Shown: positions 38,651-56,039 of the stretch, piece after piece | Numbering within the stretch: position 1 is the stretch's first letter | How the letters are laid out: every line of letters starts with the position of its first letter | Assembly: GCF_020520425.1 (NCBI RefSeq) | Contig: NC_079490.1 | Coordinates: 3,844,001-3,908,000 of the forward strand | Direction: 5' to 3' | Length of the DNA stretch: 64,000 bases | Origin: Spinacia oleracea | Lineage: Eukaryota > Streptophyta > Magnoliopsida > Caryophyllales > Amaranthaceae | Notes under the pieces: model-generated | Told to the model about the DNA's origin: nothing | What the model saw: only the letters and a program-made list of their open reading frames with translations | Database searches by the model: none | Translations under genes and position numbers: made by a program

Positions 38651-39918
38651 TTAAATTCCAACGTTTTTGAGCTTAGATTTGAGGAAAAAAAATGGCCAGA
38701 TTTGTAGAGATAGAGAAAATATATGGGGAAATGCTTGAAATTGGAGCAGCAATGGTTTACTATTTCTATGTACTTCATGTTCATCCCTGCAATTTGCGTC
38801 GAAAAAATTGACTTTTATGTCCCGGTCAATGTTTAAAAATTGACAATGTCCCAATATCAAGGAACTTAAAATTTTCACAGATTCTTATTTACAATGGGTG
38901 TACAATAAATATTGTACACCGAAGTAAAAGTTGACTTAAAATGCTTTAAAGTTACATTTATATATGTAAAAGTTATCTATTTTTTAATGATAAATTTTTC
39001 ATTTGAATAAAAAATTATTTCTTCAAAATCACTAATAATGTATAAATTAATCATTTAACCCTTTAAAATGTTTATCTATCAACTTTTTAATTTTATAATA
39101 TAAAAGTTACAGAAAAATAGGTTAAAGTTACGAAAAACTGCATTAAACTCGACCAATTATTTGTTGGTTCAGTGGTGATTGAGGCTGAACTTGGTATGGA
39201 TGACTCGTGTTCGATCCCCCGCAACAACAATTGGGAGGGGACTGTAACCTATCCACCCAGAACTCGCCCCAAATTCGGATAACCAGTGCGGCATGTGCAC
39301 CACATACGCCAGAACGTGCATCGTATGTGTGTTATGCATGTGCTCAAAATCTGGCATGCAACAACCCTGGTGTAGGTTTACTGATGCATTGCAAAGGCCT
39401 AGCCACTCACCATAGTTTCTAGCTTGAAATTTTCACAGTTTGAGAAAACAATCTCTGATATTAGTTAAGTGCCATCAGTGCAGACCTATAATTCTGCAAT
39501 TCGCTTGCAACAACATGCCATTTCTGATAAGGTTTCGGCCCTGCTAAGTCGTTCAGACTTCGGTGTTACACCATTGCACTACATACACGGCATGTGCACC
39601 ACATACGCCGCAATGTGCATCATGTGTGTTATGCATGTGCTGACAATCTAAAATAATTAGTGAGGAAAACCTTTGTGCCAAACACGAGAATAGCCTTCAA
39701 AGATCGCCTGAAAATCTGTAATGACTGTCATCATAAATATCAGCTGATTCAAAACTATCTGGAAAAGGATATATGGAGAACAAAATGTTTTATCATTATA
39801 AGTTGAAAAAAGTGATCAATACAATACAGGAGTAACATGAAAAAAAGTAATTTTGGTTACTTTCAGAAGCATTTGTATAGGTATGGCCAAATTTGCAGTA
39901 ATGTATCTGTTTTCAATA
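38651..39918. other. Spacer between the two beta-glucosidase genes
   Basis: It holds the copy A promoter and the copy B 3' flank. At 38893-38925 is a self-complementary TGTACAATAAATATTGTACA. At 39160-39225 is a tRNA-derived SINE-like fragment (A-box-like TTGGTTCAGTGGT, B-box-like TGTTCGATCCC). A segment of about 62 bp starting CGGCATGTGCACCACATACG occurs at 39291-39352 and again, with small changes, at 39588-39650. No gene is seen. Confidence 0.5.
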
Positions 39919-46091
<6,173 letters not shown>

Positions 46092-46205
46092 TGAAATCCC
46101 AACGTTTTTGAGTTGAGATTTGAGAGGAAAATGGCGAGATTTATGGGGAAGAGAGAAAATATATGGGGAAGTGCTGAAATTGGTGCAGCAATGGTTTGCT
46201 ACTCC

Positions 46206-46211
46206 TATATA
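46206..46211 (-). promoter_or_regulatory. Candidate TATA box of beta-glucosidase B
   Basis: On the minus strand AAGTATATAGGAG lies 115 nt before the ATG. At the aligned place copy A (38767-38772) reads AAGTACATAGAAA, so the TATATA core is changed to TACATA there. Placement is inferred from sequence only. Confidence 0.35.
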
Positions 46212-46245
46212 CTTCATGTTTACTCCTACTTTTTGCGGGGAATCT

Positions 46246-47277
46246 GGGATTGATGTGCTCAAATTAGAAGTTTTGTTATTCCTCGACCAACGATATTACT
46301 TCTATTGCTAAAAGGGAAAAATTGACAACTGTGTCCTTTGATAGTCATGTCGTATCTAAAAGATCTCAACTTTTGACGAACTAAACGGTACAGAGTAATC
46401 CGTAACATCATCGTTCTTCCTAAATCGATCCTTGATTGAGAATAATATAAAGTTCCCAACTTTTGATTAATTCATTATAATATAGTTTGTTTCTTGTCAC
46501 GCATCACATAAAATATGAGTGAAAAGTCAAAATGTGTAAACTAAAACGAGTCGAAAAAAGCACTATCTTCAACGATATTATTGTTTTTAAGGAAAATTGA
46601 CAATTGCCCCAGTTAGTGATCAAATCGTGTTTAAATGATCTCAACCTTTGATTAACTAAAATGTATTATGTAACATTTATTGTTTCTTCATAAAAAATAA
46701 AAAATAAATAAACGGGTCCTTGAATGAGAATAATATTTTTTGTTTAAAAGATCCAACTTTTGATTGATTCCGTATACTATATTTTTTTTCTTGTTAGGCG
46801 CTAAGATAAACTCAAAATGTGTGAATTATAATGAAGCGAATGAAGTAGTTGATTCATACAACCTTCAATTTTTGTCTCCTTTAAAATATGGAGCACCTCA
46901 AAGCTCTCAAGCAAGGAACATTCTACTTCAACATCTCAACTAATGTTTAAAGGTTATCCATAAGATTTTCTATAATCTTTTTATATAGTAAGATAATCTC
47001 AATTAATATTTGAAGATTTTCCATAAGCTTTTCTATAATAATCTTTCGATATATTAAGATTTTATGGCCTTCAATAATGATATATATTTTCGGTTTTGAA
47101 TACATATCATATGATGAACACGTGACATGATGAGGGGAAAATCGAAAATGGATTAGTTGGGCAAGGAAAAGAACATGGGTGGGTTAGTATAACGTTGAAT
47201 ACTTGGACAAAGTGACGTGTAATTACAAAATAATGACATTGTTCATGTTACGTGTCAATGTCATTAAAGCAAGAGGG
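46246..47277. other. Intergenic with a diverged duplication of about 240 bp
   Basis: 46313-46560 and 46592-46830 share the order AAATTGACAA, GATCTCAAC, CTTTTGA, GAGAATAATAT, AACTTTTGATT and TTTCTTGT, with many changes between. This indicates an old tandem duplication. No gene seen. Confidence 0.5.
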
Positions 47278-48717
47278 TAGAGGTTTCAAATCGGATCAAC
47301 GGATCGGGTTTGGGTCGGACTTATTGGATTCGGGTTAAAACAGATCGGATTGGAACGGATTAATTTGGCTAACGGGTCGGATCATATCGGGTTGAAAACT
47401 TAATGGATTGGATCGGGTCGGATTTTTTTATGCACGTGTTCTATCGGATCGGGTTGTAAACGGGTCGGATTGTAGTCGGGTTGGGTCGGATCGGATCGGA
47501 TTGGAACATGACGGATTGTTAACGGGTTTAGCCGGACTATAACGGGTTCGGATTCATATCGGGTCGGATTGGAACATGACATATTGTTAACTGGTTTAGC
47601 CGGACTATAACGGGTTCGATTCATATCGGGTCGGATTCATATCAGATTGGATTAATCGGGTAACGGACTAACACGGGTCGGATTAAGACCCGGGTCGGGT
47701 CCATTTGGTTCCAAATTATATAATCATAATATCGATGACTTAATTAGGAGACAAAAACGATAACTGACTTTTAAAAGTAATAAAAATTTAAGATCAATAA
47801 TATAAGTTATTGAGTATATAGTATAAAACTTAGTTTAATACTACACCCGTTCCTGAAAGTTCTTTACGCCTTTCAATTACAAGTTTCATTTGAGCAGAGT
47901 GTATAAAGTGAGAATGAAGTACAGGTACATCGTATAACTAATACTCCCTCCGTCCCGGAATACTTGACCTATTTTACTTATCGGGCCGTCCCTTAATACT
48001 TGACCTGTTTCTAAAAATGGAAATATTCTAACAATATTATATTATTTCTCACTCCACCCCTATTAACCCACCTACCCCCTACTCCATACAAAAAATAATT
48101 AAAAATTCAACCCCTACTTTCCCCCAACCCCACCTCTTAACCCACCTCCCACTAACTACATTAAAATAATACCCCACTATCAACTACTACCTATTAAATT
48201 AAATAAGTCAATTCAAGTCCCTTAAACTCTGTGCCGGTCAAACCGGGTCGAGTATTCCGGGACGGAGGGAGTAGTCATACGCTTAATCAGTAGTGCTACA
48301 TAATTAATGTTCTCTTATGGGTCGTGAACGGTTTGGGTTAAACGATTTTGGATCGAAATTGGTTCGGATTAAACGAGTCATGGGTTGAAACGGTTCGGAT
48401 TAAACGGGTCATGGGTTGAAACGGTTCGGATTAAACAGATTTTCCTCGGGTTGGAACGGATTCGAGTTCAAACTGATCAGATCATAAACGGGTTTCGGAC
48501 CACTTCGGTTTGGATTAAACGGATTCGGATTGTCACAGATTGATCTGTTGTAGGATTCAGATCTTAATCGGATCAATATTAACGGGTTGGGTCGAATTCG
48601 GGTTGTATATAATCGACCGGATCGGATCTTGGCTCGCGGGTTCTAAACGGTTCGGATTCTAAACGGTCGGACTAATCCATCGGATTCACTGGATCGGATT
48701 GAGAATTGACACCTCTA
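47278..48717. mobile_element. hAT-like element with GGGTCGGAT interior, split by a Stowaway MITE
   Basis: The ends TAGAGGTTTCAAATCGGATC and (reverse-complemented) TAGAGGTGTCAATTCTCAAT form a TIR of about 12 bp. Degenerate GGGTCGGATTGG phrases fill 47290-47700 and 48310-48700. A MITE is nested at 47944-48271. I see no matching 8-bp flanks (CAAGAGGG against GTTGGTTG), so it may be a rearranged or composite copy. Confidence 0.6.
47944..48271. mobile_element. Stowaway-like MITE nested in the hAT-like element
   Basis: The TIR CTCCCTCCGTCCCGGAATAC at both ends is flanked by TA. It is nearly identical to 12126-12411 but keeps about 40 extra bases (AAGTCAATTCAAGTCCCTTA region) that the other copy lacks. 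Confidence 0.88.
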
Positions 48718-49437
48718 GTTGGTTGTCTAAAATTATCCCATTTCAAAGTAGTTGCACTTTTACAATAATCCACACGTAATTTTAACAATTAGATGACGAG
48801 CTGATTAATTGAAGGTAACAAGGCTGTGGGCCGGCCAGCCCGAGGCCCGTATTAGTACAAAAATAGGCCACACTAGCAAAGGGACGTAAAAAGCGCAGTC
48901 TGACACGAGCACCAAGTCATGGGCCGTTTTTTGGAAAATACAAAATAAGGCCCGACCCAGCCCAAGCAAAGCACAATAAAACTTAGTAAAATTAGGTTTA
49001 AGCACGATGGTTCGGCCCAGCACGAGAGTCTGAGATGCATTTTTTGAAAATTTCAGCCTAACCCATCACAAACAGGCTTGACAAGGGACGGGGCGGCCCA
49101 TTCAGGTACACGGCCTGTGGGCTCGGACCACCCCGGCCCACAGTCATCTTTAAAAAAGTCAGTTGGACCATCTACCAAATGGTGCAAGACTGCAAGAGCA
49201 AAGGCATGACATCTGAATCTCATAAATTTAGTAATGGGGTGTTGTTATAAGCATTTCTTTTACTTCTACGAGACCATTTTTGAAGAACTTTGGATCTGAT
49301 ATTAGACATCTCCGAAATCTGTCAATACTTCGACTGCAAAAAATGAGAAAATGCAGACATTTCCCTTACTGTGGGTTAAAGATTACTGATCAAAAGATCC
49401 TCTTGAAGGCCTGTGGTTGAGGGGGCATCACGAACCT
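48718..49437. other. Intergenic with a GGCCCG-rich degenerate block
   Basis: 48823-49146 begins GGCTGTGGGCCGGCC and ends, reverse-complemented, GACTGTGGGCCGGGG. It thus has short inverted ends and an interior of GGCCCG/CAGCCC phrases, like the other degenerate-repeat elements. Target duplication not resolved. The rest shows no gene. Confidence 0.4.
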
Positions 49438-49812
49438 GATTACTGCAAATGTTTTCAAAACTTTCACCTGATTACTGCAAATGTTTTCAAAACTTTCACC
49501 TGATTACTGCAAATGTTCTCAAAACCTTCACCTGATTACTGATTACTGCAGACTTTCACCTTCAAAACTTTCACCTGATTACTGCAAATGTTCTCAAAAC
49601 CTTCACCTGATTACTGATTACTGCAGACTTTCACCTGATTACTGCAAATGTTTTCAAAACTTTCACCTGATTACTGCAAATGTTTTCAAAACTTTCACCT
49701 AATTGCTGCAAATGTTTTCAAAACTTTCACCTAAGTGCTGCAAGTGTTTTCAAAACTTTCACACTGCAAATGATTACTGCAAACTTTCACCTGATTACTG
49801 CAAATGTTTTAA
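49438..49812. repeat. Minisatellite with unit of about 32 bp
   Basis: Ten or more copies of CTGATTACTGCAAATGTTTTC plus AAAACTTTCAC occur, some expanded by an extra GATTACTGCAGACTTTCACC. The open frames through it are a result of the repeat. Confidence 0.88.
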
Positions 49813-49828
49813 CTTGATTATCTACATC

Positions 49829-50056
49829 ACCAGAATTCAAGATCCAAATATTCACAGGCAACCTTCCAGTCTTTCACTAAAGTGTTCTGAACATATCCCA
49901 CACAAATAAGGGGAAAAAACACTGGCTACACGTCTACACCACGAAGAATTCAAGATCCAAAACTTCACAGGCAACCTTCCAGTCCTTCACTAAAGTGTTC
50001 TGTTCTGAACATATCCCACACAAATGAGGGTAAAAAACACTGGCTACATGTCTACA
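49829..50056. repeat. Tandem duplication of about 112 bp
   Basis: AGAATTCAAGATCCAAA, CTTCACTAAAGTGTTCTG and CACTGGCTAC appear in the same order twice, starting near 49832 and 49946. The second copy has an inserted TTCTG and a few changes. Confidence 0.82.
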
Positions 50057-50461
50057 CCAACACTGTCCAACAAGGGTGCAAATGGTTCCCGAATTATTTC
50101 TGTGCAATTATGGAACACCTCTGATATGCATACAAAATATGTCAAACTCAAGCAACAGATCTAAGTTGCTAAAAAAGAAATACCAGTAAACAAATTCGCT
50201 ACCTAGTGCTTACAGCTTAAATGAATGTCTCACTCCTAAACTTCTCCTTCGCCTTCCTTAATCATCCTTAGCACAATGCATAAGGAGTGGATGTTGAATG
50301 TCTTGAACTGTGTGCAATTTCGGCAATCCACACACAAAGTATACTCATCATGTCAAACTCACTTTAATACCCTTTCCTTCAATGGGTATTTCTAAAAATA
50401 TTTACTAAAAGGCACATGCTCTGTCAGTGTTCTTCTACCCTCAGCAAGAATATCAAAGTTA

Positions 50462-50556
50462 GGCCCTGTTCGGCTTAACTGCAGTTTCAGGACTTATCTG
50501 GCAGTGCAGTTCAATTCAGTTCAGTTAATCTCAGTTCAACTCTAAAAAACAGGGTC
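50462..50556. mobile_element. Short Harbinger/Tourist-like MITE
   Basis: The ends GGCCCTGTTCGG and (reverse-complemented) GACCCTGTTTTTTAGAG are flanked by TTA at 50459-50461 and 50557-50559. It is 95 bp with CAGTTCA repeats inside. Confidence 0.6.
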
Positions 50557-50559
50557 TTA

Positions 50560-51286
50560 CACAGCAGAAAGAGAGAAGAGTGGTTTAGCGCCCATCTCAG
50601 GCTCTGGGCAAGGCAGTTTGCCCCCCACCCTATGACAGTAAGACCGACCAGACCTAAGTAATTGTAGAACACGCCCTCCCAATGAATATACATATACCCT
50701 AACAACAAATTTTGGAGCAACAATTCCTAGGGTGCATCAGTGCATGAGTGGAAGGCAGCAATAATAATCAGCAAAACAACTACCCACTTAATCGAATAGT
50801 AAAGTCTAAAAGCTAGAGAAATGAGAGTACTAAGGAGTTTATAGTACATACCTCTACTACTAATTTACGGCCCTTAAACAAAGGCTAGCGAAAACATTTA
50901 AAGACATATCATCCATGCACCCTTAGCTAGAAGAGAAACAATTAAAAGCCGCAACCTTAGCTGCATTTCACAAGGGAATTATATATAAAGAAGTGATTAT
51001 TCATTATTTTTTGCTCATGGAGAAAAAAAGAGCAAAGCTTCATGTTGATATTTTCATGTCAACAGTTTCACACATAAATAGCAAAATGGAAGAAATTTTG
51101 TTGTACTATTTGATCAACAGTTCTAGAAGTGATGCCATCCAGATTAATGCTACCAAAATTTGATAACCACATGGGAAAGAAAAGAATATAACTGAAATAA
51201 ATATTACCACAATAAAAAAAGGAACAAAAGAGGCTTCGGCTTCAGCCACTTCATGTTACAACACTAATTATGGTCCACTAACCGGT
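50560..51286. other. 3' flank of the PPR gene; no further gene seen
   Basis: It is AT-rich and contains no frame that I recognise. Part of it is likely the PPR 3' UTR read on the minus strand. Confidence 0.45.
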
Positions 51287-53047
51287 CTATGGTTTAACAA
51301 GATCATCTTCAGATCCAATTGCCTCTTGTTCCAACTCTTTAACTGCGCTTATAAGACCTCGCGTAATACCAGGAAGATGCAAGTCTTTCCCTTTCATCTC
51401 TTCTAGAAGCTTCTCAGCTGTTTTCCAATCTACAGCCTTCAAACAAAGTGACTGAATCAACTTATTGTACTCATCTACATTAGGTTCAACCCCAGAATCC
51501 TTCATCTCGTTCAGCAACTTCATAGCCCTGTCAAATTCTCCAAGGTTGCAATACCCTCGAATGAGTGAGTGGAAAGTAGCAGGGCATAGTTTGGAATGTT
51601 TCTTTTTCGCCATTGATAGGACTTTTCGAGCTTCTTCCATTAAACCACCCTTTGCATAACCACTGATTATGACACTGTAAGTGTAAACATCGGGTTTAAG
51701 TCCTCTACTCTCCATAGTTTTCAGAAACTCCTTTGCATCTTCCAAATCTCCAGCTTTAGAGAGAGAATTGACAATAATATTAAAGACTGCATTTCCAGGA
51801 GGTGGGCCTTTCTCCATCATCTCAGCAAATAATTTCTTAGCACCCTCAATGTCATTTTTCCTACATAAACCACGGATTACCCATGTGAACGGATTGATAG
51901 CATGTTTAAGAACTTCACCAGGAAAATCAACCAGCATTTCCTGTGCTAAGTTTACAGTTTCATCCACCTTTGACAGGCAACTTATCAAAAAATTAACAGC
52001 CTTTTGAGGAGGATATTTATCATTCTTCTTTGCTGTGAGATAGACAACATGAGCCTCCTTCGACTTATGTCCTTTACAGAAATAAGATATGATCTCACCA
52101 ACCTTCTTAGTTTCAGGAAGCATTCCAGAATCAAGCATTTTCTGGCAAACTAATGTAGCCCAATCATAGAATGACCTCCTACAAAGCGCTTCAATGGTGA
52201 AATAATAAGTGTCTACATTTGGGACGCAACCAAATTCCTCGAACTTCCCAAATGCCTCAAATGCAGCCTTTCCTTTGCCCATTTTTGAGAATGCTAATAT
52301 CAACTGATTAAGCATTTGGGCATCAACAACACCACTCTCTTTCTCACCGATTTCCTTCACCACATCCCACAAAGCATAAACATCTTTCCTTTTGGGTTCG
52401 GGACTAGTGCAAACAGCACGAACAAGCTCACTTAAAATCAGGATATTAGCTTTGAATTCATTACGACACGAAACCCATTTGTAAAACCTAATCAAATGAT
52501 CCCCAGGAATAAGCGGTGTTTCGAGCACTCTCATCACAAACTCCTCATTCAACCTCAAATACATACTATCAAGACTAGACTCTAAAGACCCATCTACATC
52601 ATTTTGAAGCAAAGACAACACATTTTCCAATTTCTCATCATCAACCCCTACAATTTCTTCACTAACCCCTTCTAATTCCTGCTCATTAAAGTCAACCCCA
52701 CTAATATGGGCATCAATAATTTCATCAATTTCACCAGTATTAGGGTTCAATCCAATGTCTTGGGAAGAATTAACATCATGGGTATCTTCAATAACCCCAT
52801 TATTTTCCAATTCAAGTTCCTCAGAGGAAGTAGCATCATGATTCTCAGTTTCAAATTCACTAATTGAAGAAGATTGAGAGAAAAACCTGTAATTTTGATG
52901 AAGAAACTTCCCGGAATGTTTGCTGGATGAAAAATGTGATGAATTTAGGGGTTTGTGGATTACCTGAGAAGATGGGGTTTGAGATGAAATCAATTTCCGC
53001 CCAAAGTTTCTGGCGAAAGAAGATCTTGACACTATGGATCTCCACAT
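51287..53047 (-). CDS. P-class pentatricopeptide repeat protein, predicted mitochondrial
   Basis: A single uninterrupted frame of 586 codons. The N-terminus MWRSIVSRSSFARNFGRK is rich in Arg and Ser without acidic residues, as in a mitochondrial presequence. An acidic linker follows (residues 65-160), then about eight 35-residue P-type PPR motifs from near residue 240 to 560, for example TYSVIISGYAKGGLMEEARK and TFHSLIRGYCNLGEFDRAMK. There is no E, DYW or SMR extension. P-class PPR proteins bind organelle RNA and act in RNA stability, splicing or translation; the RNA target is not shown. It resembles the Arabidopsis At3g02650 type by layout and lack of introns, but this is from memory. I chose the first Met because the presequence begins there. 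Its promoter side faces the Mutator-like composite element. Confidence 0.92.
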   Translation of the reverse strand: MWRSIVSRSSFARNFGRKLISSQTPSSQVIHKPLNSSHFSSSKHSGKFLHQNYRFFSQSSSISEFETENHDATSSEELELENNGVIEDTHDVNSSQDIGLNPNTGEIDEIIDAHISGVDFNEQELEGVSEEIVGVDDEKLENVLSLLQNDVDGSLESSLDSMYLRLNEEFVMRVLETPLIPGDHLIRFYKWVSCRNEFKANILILSELVRAVCTSPEPKRKDVYALWDVVKEIGEKESGVVDAQMLNQLILAFSKMGKGKAAFEAFGKFEEFGCVPNVDTYYFTIEALCRRSFYDWATLVCQKMLDSGMLPETKKVGEIISYFCKGHKSKEAHVVYLTAKKNDKYPPQKAVNFLISCLSKVDETVNLAQEMLVDFPGEVLKHAINPFTWVIRGLCRKNDIEGAKKLFAEMMEKGPPPGNAVFNIIVNSLSKAGDLEDAKEFLKTMESRGLKPDVYTYSVIISGYAKGGLMEEARKVLSMAKKKHSKLCPATFHSLIRGYCNLGEFDRAMKLLNEMKDSGVEPNVDEYNKLIQSLCLKAVDWKTAEKLLEEMKGKDLHLPGITRGLISAVKELEQEAIGSEDDLVKP

Positions 53048-54404
53048 TTCTCTTTCTCCTTCGATGAATCTCTCTCTTTCTCTGTTGCTTTGGCTGTGCG
53101 TGGGCTATGCAACCAGGTTGAACTGTCGGAGTAGGGTTTTTGGGTTTAATTGAATGTCTCGCAACTTGCAGTTTACTTTGGCCGGTGAATATTTTTTTTG
53201 CCTTTAACAAACTAGTAGAAGTGGTCATTCGGGTCGATGGGTTAGGTACGAGTTTGATTTCGGGTCGATTTCAAATTGTGTCAAAAGTATAAGAAATATT
53301 GTAAAATTTAATATTACTATAAAATATGATAAATAGGTCAAATCGGGTCGATTTTAGGTCATTCGTGGTCGGATCAGGTCGAGTTCGGGTTTCCCTCAGC
53401 AAGTTCAGGTCGGGTAATCGGGTCGGGTTAGGAATCGTCAGCCCTACTGGCCAGGACCGCTACATTTTACTTGTGTGGTTTCTTTTTATTTGCAACGCTT
53501 TCTCTCAACATGATATTTTAGAAAAAGAAGTTCAAAGATGTAAATTGGACATGTCAATGAAACATGTTGCTCCGTACAGCTGTACTCTATGAAACTTTAG
53601 TAACTCATGTGTCCTTCTTACTCTTGTTTGAGTTATTTTGATAAACATGTTCGTTTGCTTTGTTTAATCTTGGGTTAATGTAAAGTATTAACAACTGATT
53701 TCACTCAGTGTTATTGAAATAGAAATTATTCCGTCTTTATGTATGTTTCAATTTGAATATCATACATGTAAATACGGTTTTGGTGTTGACGGTTTGATAA
53801 TGCGGTTGAATAAGAAAGTGTACGCTTTTTGTTTAAAGAGTCAAAGAGATTAAATAACCAATCTCTTTATTTACATAATTCAAACCAAAAGGTTAGTTAA
53901 CTCGACATTTCTTCACTAATACTTTGGTAGATTAGTGGCATACGTGTTTTATTTGGCCTTATTGATTTTCTATGAAAATTAGAGCCTCTAATCAAGTTGT
54001 GTTAACTTAAACCACACTGAACACTCCCTTTGTGAACCAACGAGGTCTTGGTCTAATGGTTAAGACTGAGAGCATGTGTACAATAAGTCTGAAAACACTC
54101 CATTTGTGAACATTGATTGACATATTCTACCTATTAAATTGTCCTGAATCCACCATTCACCAGGTTAGGGTTGAGCCGAAAAATTTAGTTATGAACAAAA
54201 TAAGAGGTGTTTGTAGCCGTGTTGGACCGAACTATTAGTCATCCGAGCTCAAACATTATGCCCATACCAAATTCAACATCAAAATTTACTCGTACTTTCG
54301 AATCGTGCCTTAAAACTACATTTGATTTCCGAAGTCAGAAGACAGACATCAATCACAAAGGAAAATACTCTATACTTCACTTATCTAATTTAATTTGACT
54401 AAAA
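53048..54404. other. PPR gene upstream region with a degenerate GGGTCGGG block
   Basis: 53225-53450 has GGGTCGATTTCAGGTCGGG-like phrases and ends, reverse-complemented, TAGGGCTGACGATTCC. This looks like one end of the hAT-like family about 180 bp upstream of the PPR start. A tRNA-like fragment (TTGGTCTAATGGTTAAGAC) lies at 54048-54066. No gene seen in the rest. Confidence 0.45.
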
Positions 54405-54788
54405 GGCCCCGTTCAGTATCGTTTGTTGTTTTCAGTTTTTTGTTTTTACAAATTAAAAACCAAAATATGAAAACCACAAAAAATTGTTTCTAGTTTTTTG
54501 TTGTCAGTTTTCTAAATTAACATGATTGCTATAAACCTATGAGTAAGACTAATTTTTAGTTCACGATAAACTTTTGTAAAAGACGGTCTTACAGAAAAGA
54601 CCGCCTTGATGGCAACCATTATGCCACGTAATTGCTGGCATCAGCATGACCCAACAATTTTTTTCAGTGAAAATATATATCAAAATTTTCTTTTAATTTT
54701 CATTTCAAAACCCTAATGCATTTCTCTCTCTTCAACCACTCTGCCCCTCTTCTCTCTCTCCTTCAAATCGCCGCCCCCTCTCATTGAA

Positions 54789-55061
54789 ATGGTTGTCGGA
54801 GATGACGAAGCAGGCGAGAGAGATCACGAAGACGACGACGGAGGTAACTCTTCCATCCCTCTCTCCTCCATTTTTCTTCAATGGTTTAAGGTTTTTGATG
54901 TTTCAATTTTCGTTGATCGAAGGTGTGAGGGAGCCAGGCGGCTATGGTTGTGGATTTCTAAGAAGTTGAGGTCGTCTCTACGAGCAACAGAAGCAGCGAC
55001 AACGGCGGTGGCGCCTGAGAGGAGGAAAAGAGGAGAGAGAAAGAGTGGATTACGAGGTTGA
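54789..55061 (+). pseudogene. Gene-like fragment inside the Mutator-like element
   Basis: A TC-rich stretch (TTTCTCTCTCTTC, CTTCTCTCTCTCC) precedes ATGGTTGTCGGAGATGACG. The first residues are MVVGDDEAGERDHEDDDGG, followed by a possible splice donor (GAG|GTAACT). The 90-codon frame that reads through is Arg- and Ala-rich at its end. I do not recognise the protein. It looks like a captured 5' exon rather than transposon coding. Confidence 0.3.
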
Positions 55062-56039
55062 GTCTCAAACCCTAATTTAATGGTTGTTACACCGATTCTT
55101 GTCTGCGATCTCTATTCCGGCGATCTCTCTCGGTTGACGTTATCATCGGCTATAGCTTCTGGCTGCTGCGGTGGATTGATTTGGTGCCTTGCACTCGATT
55201 TTTGATCTCGCAATTGGTGGTGGCGAAGGTGAGATTTGGTTTGGTTTGGAGCCGGTTGTGGTCTCGGCGTTACGCTGGTACTTCTTTCATCACTCCTTTA
55301 TTTTAGCTTCTTAATTTAGTTAGGTTTCGATTTTTCGATTCATGTGATTTGTATTTCGATCGACTTTCTATTCAATTCACCCCAATCTGTTGAATGTTGA
55401 TGCTAGCTTGGCCCGATATGTTCACCCTGATATAGTGATGATTTTGATTAGGTTTTTGTTGCAATTAAATTGAATTCGATTAGTTTTTTGTTGTATAGGT
55501 CTGTGGTACTATAGATCTCCGCTTCGGTTGACAATCCGACCTCTTGTACAAGGAGGAGGATTTGCGGTGGTGGCGGTCGGTGACAGACTGAGGGTTCGTA
55601 GCTGGAAGCACTATGACAGTTGTTGGTCGAATATACTGGTGTTTTAGTTGTTTTAGTTTCGTTTTATTTTTAGTTAAGAATTGTAATATTTTAGTTACTC
55701 TTTTTTTTGTATTTAGTAAAGAATAATTATGTTTTAGTTTTAGTTATAATTCTGAAATAATGGTCTTCTCAGTGGAATGGCTGGACTGATTTTCTATGTT
55801 TTAGTTATGAATTTTTAAGTTTTAGTCACGATTTTTTTGGTTTTAGTTAAGGTTTTTTGAGTTTTAGTTACGTATTTTGAGTTTTCGTTCAGAGTTTTAG
55901 TTATGACTTTTCGAGTTTTAGTTATGATTTTACCAGTTTAAGTTACGATTTTCTTGGTTTTAGTTAAGATTTTTTGAGTTTTAGTTATGTATTTTTGTTT
56001 CAGATAATGCATTTTAGAGTTTTATTTAGGATACAATAT

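Noticed and set aside
39160-39225. Possible tRNA gene with GTTCGATCCC
   Set aside because: Box spacing is tRNA-like but no cloverleaf closes; treated as a SINE-like fragment.
49438-49812. CRISPR-like array
   Set aside because: The units are contiguous minisatellite copies with no unique spacers, and the window is a plant nuclear genome.
52860-53228. 122-codon frame on the minus strand overlapping the PPR start
   Set aside because: It is a shadow in another frame of the PPR 5' region and promoter.
54048-54100. Possible tRNA gene (TTGGTCTAATGGTTAAGAC)
   Set aside because: The A-box-like part is good, but no acceptor stem, anticodon arm or T-arm can be folded around it; more likely a SINE fragment.
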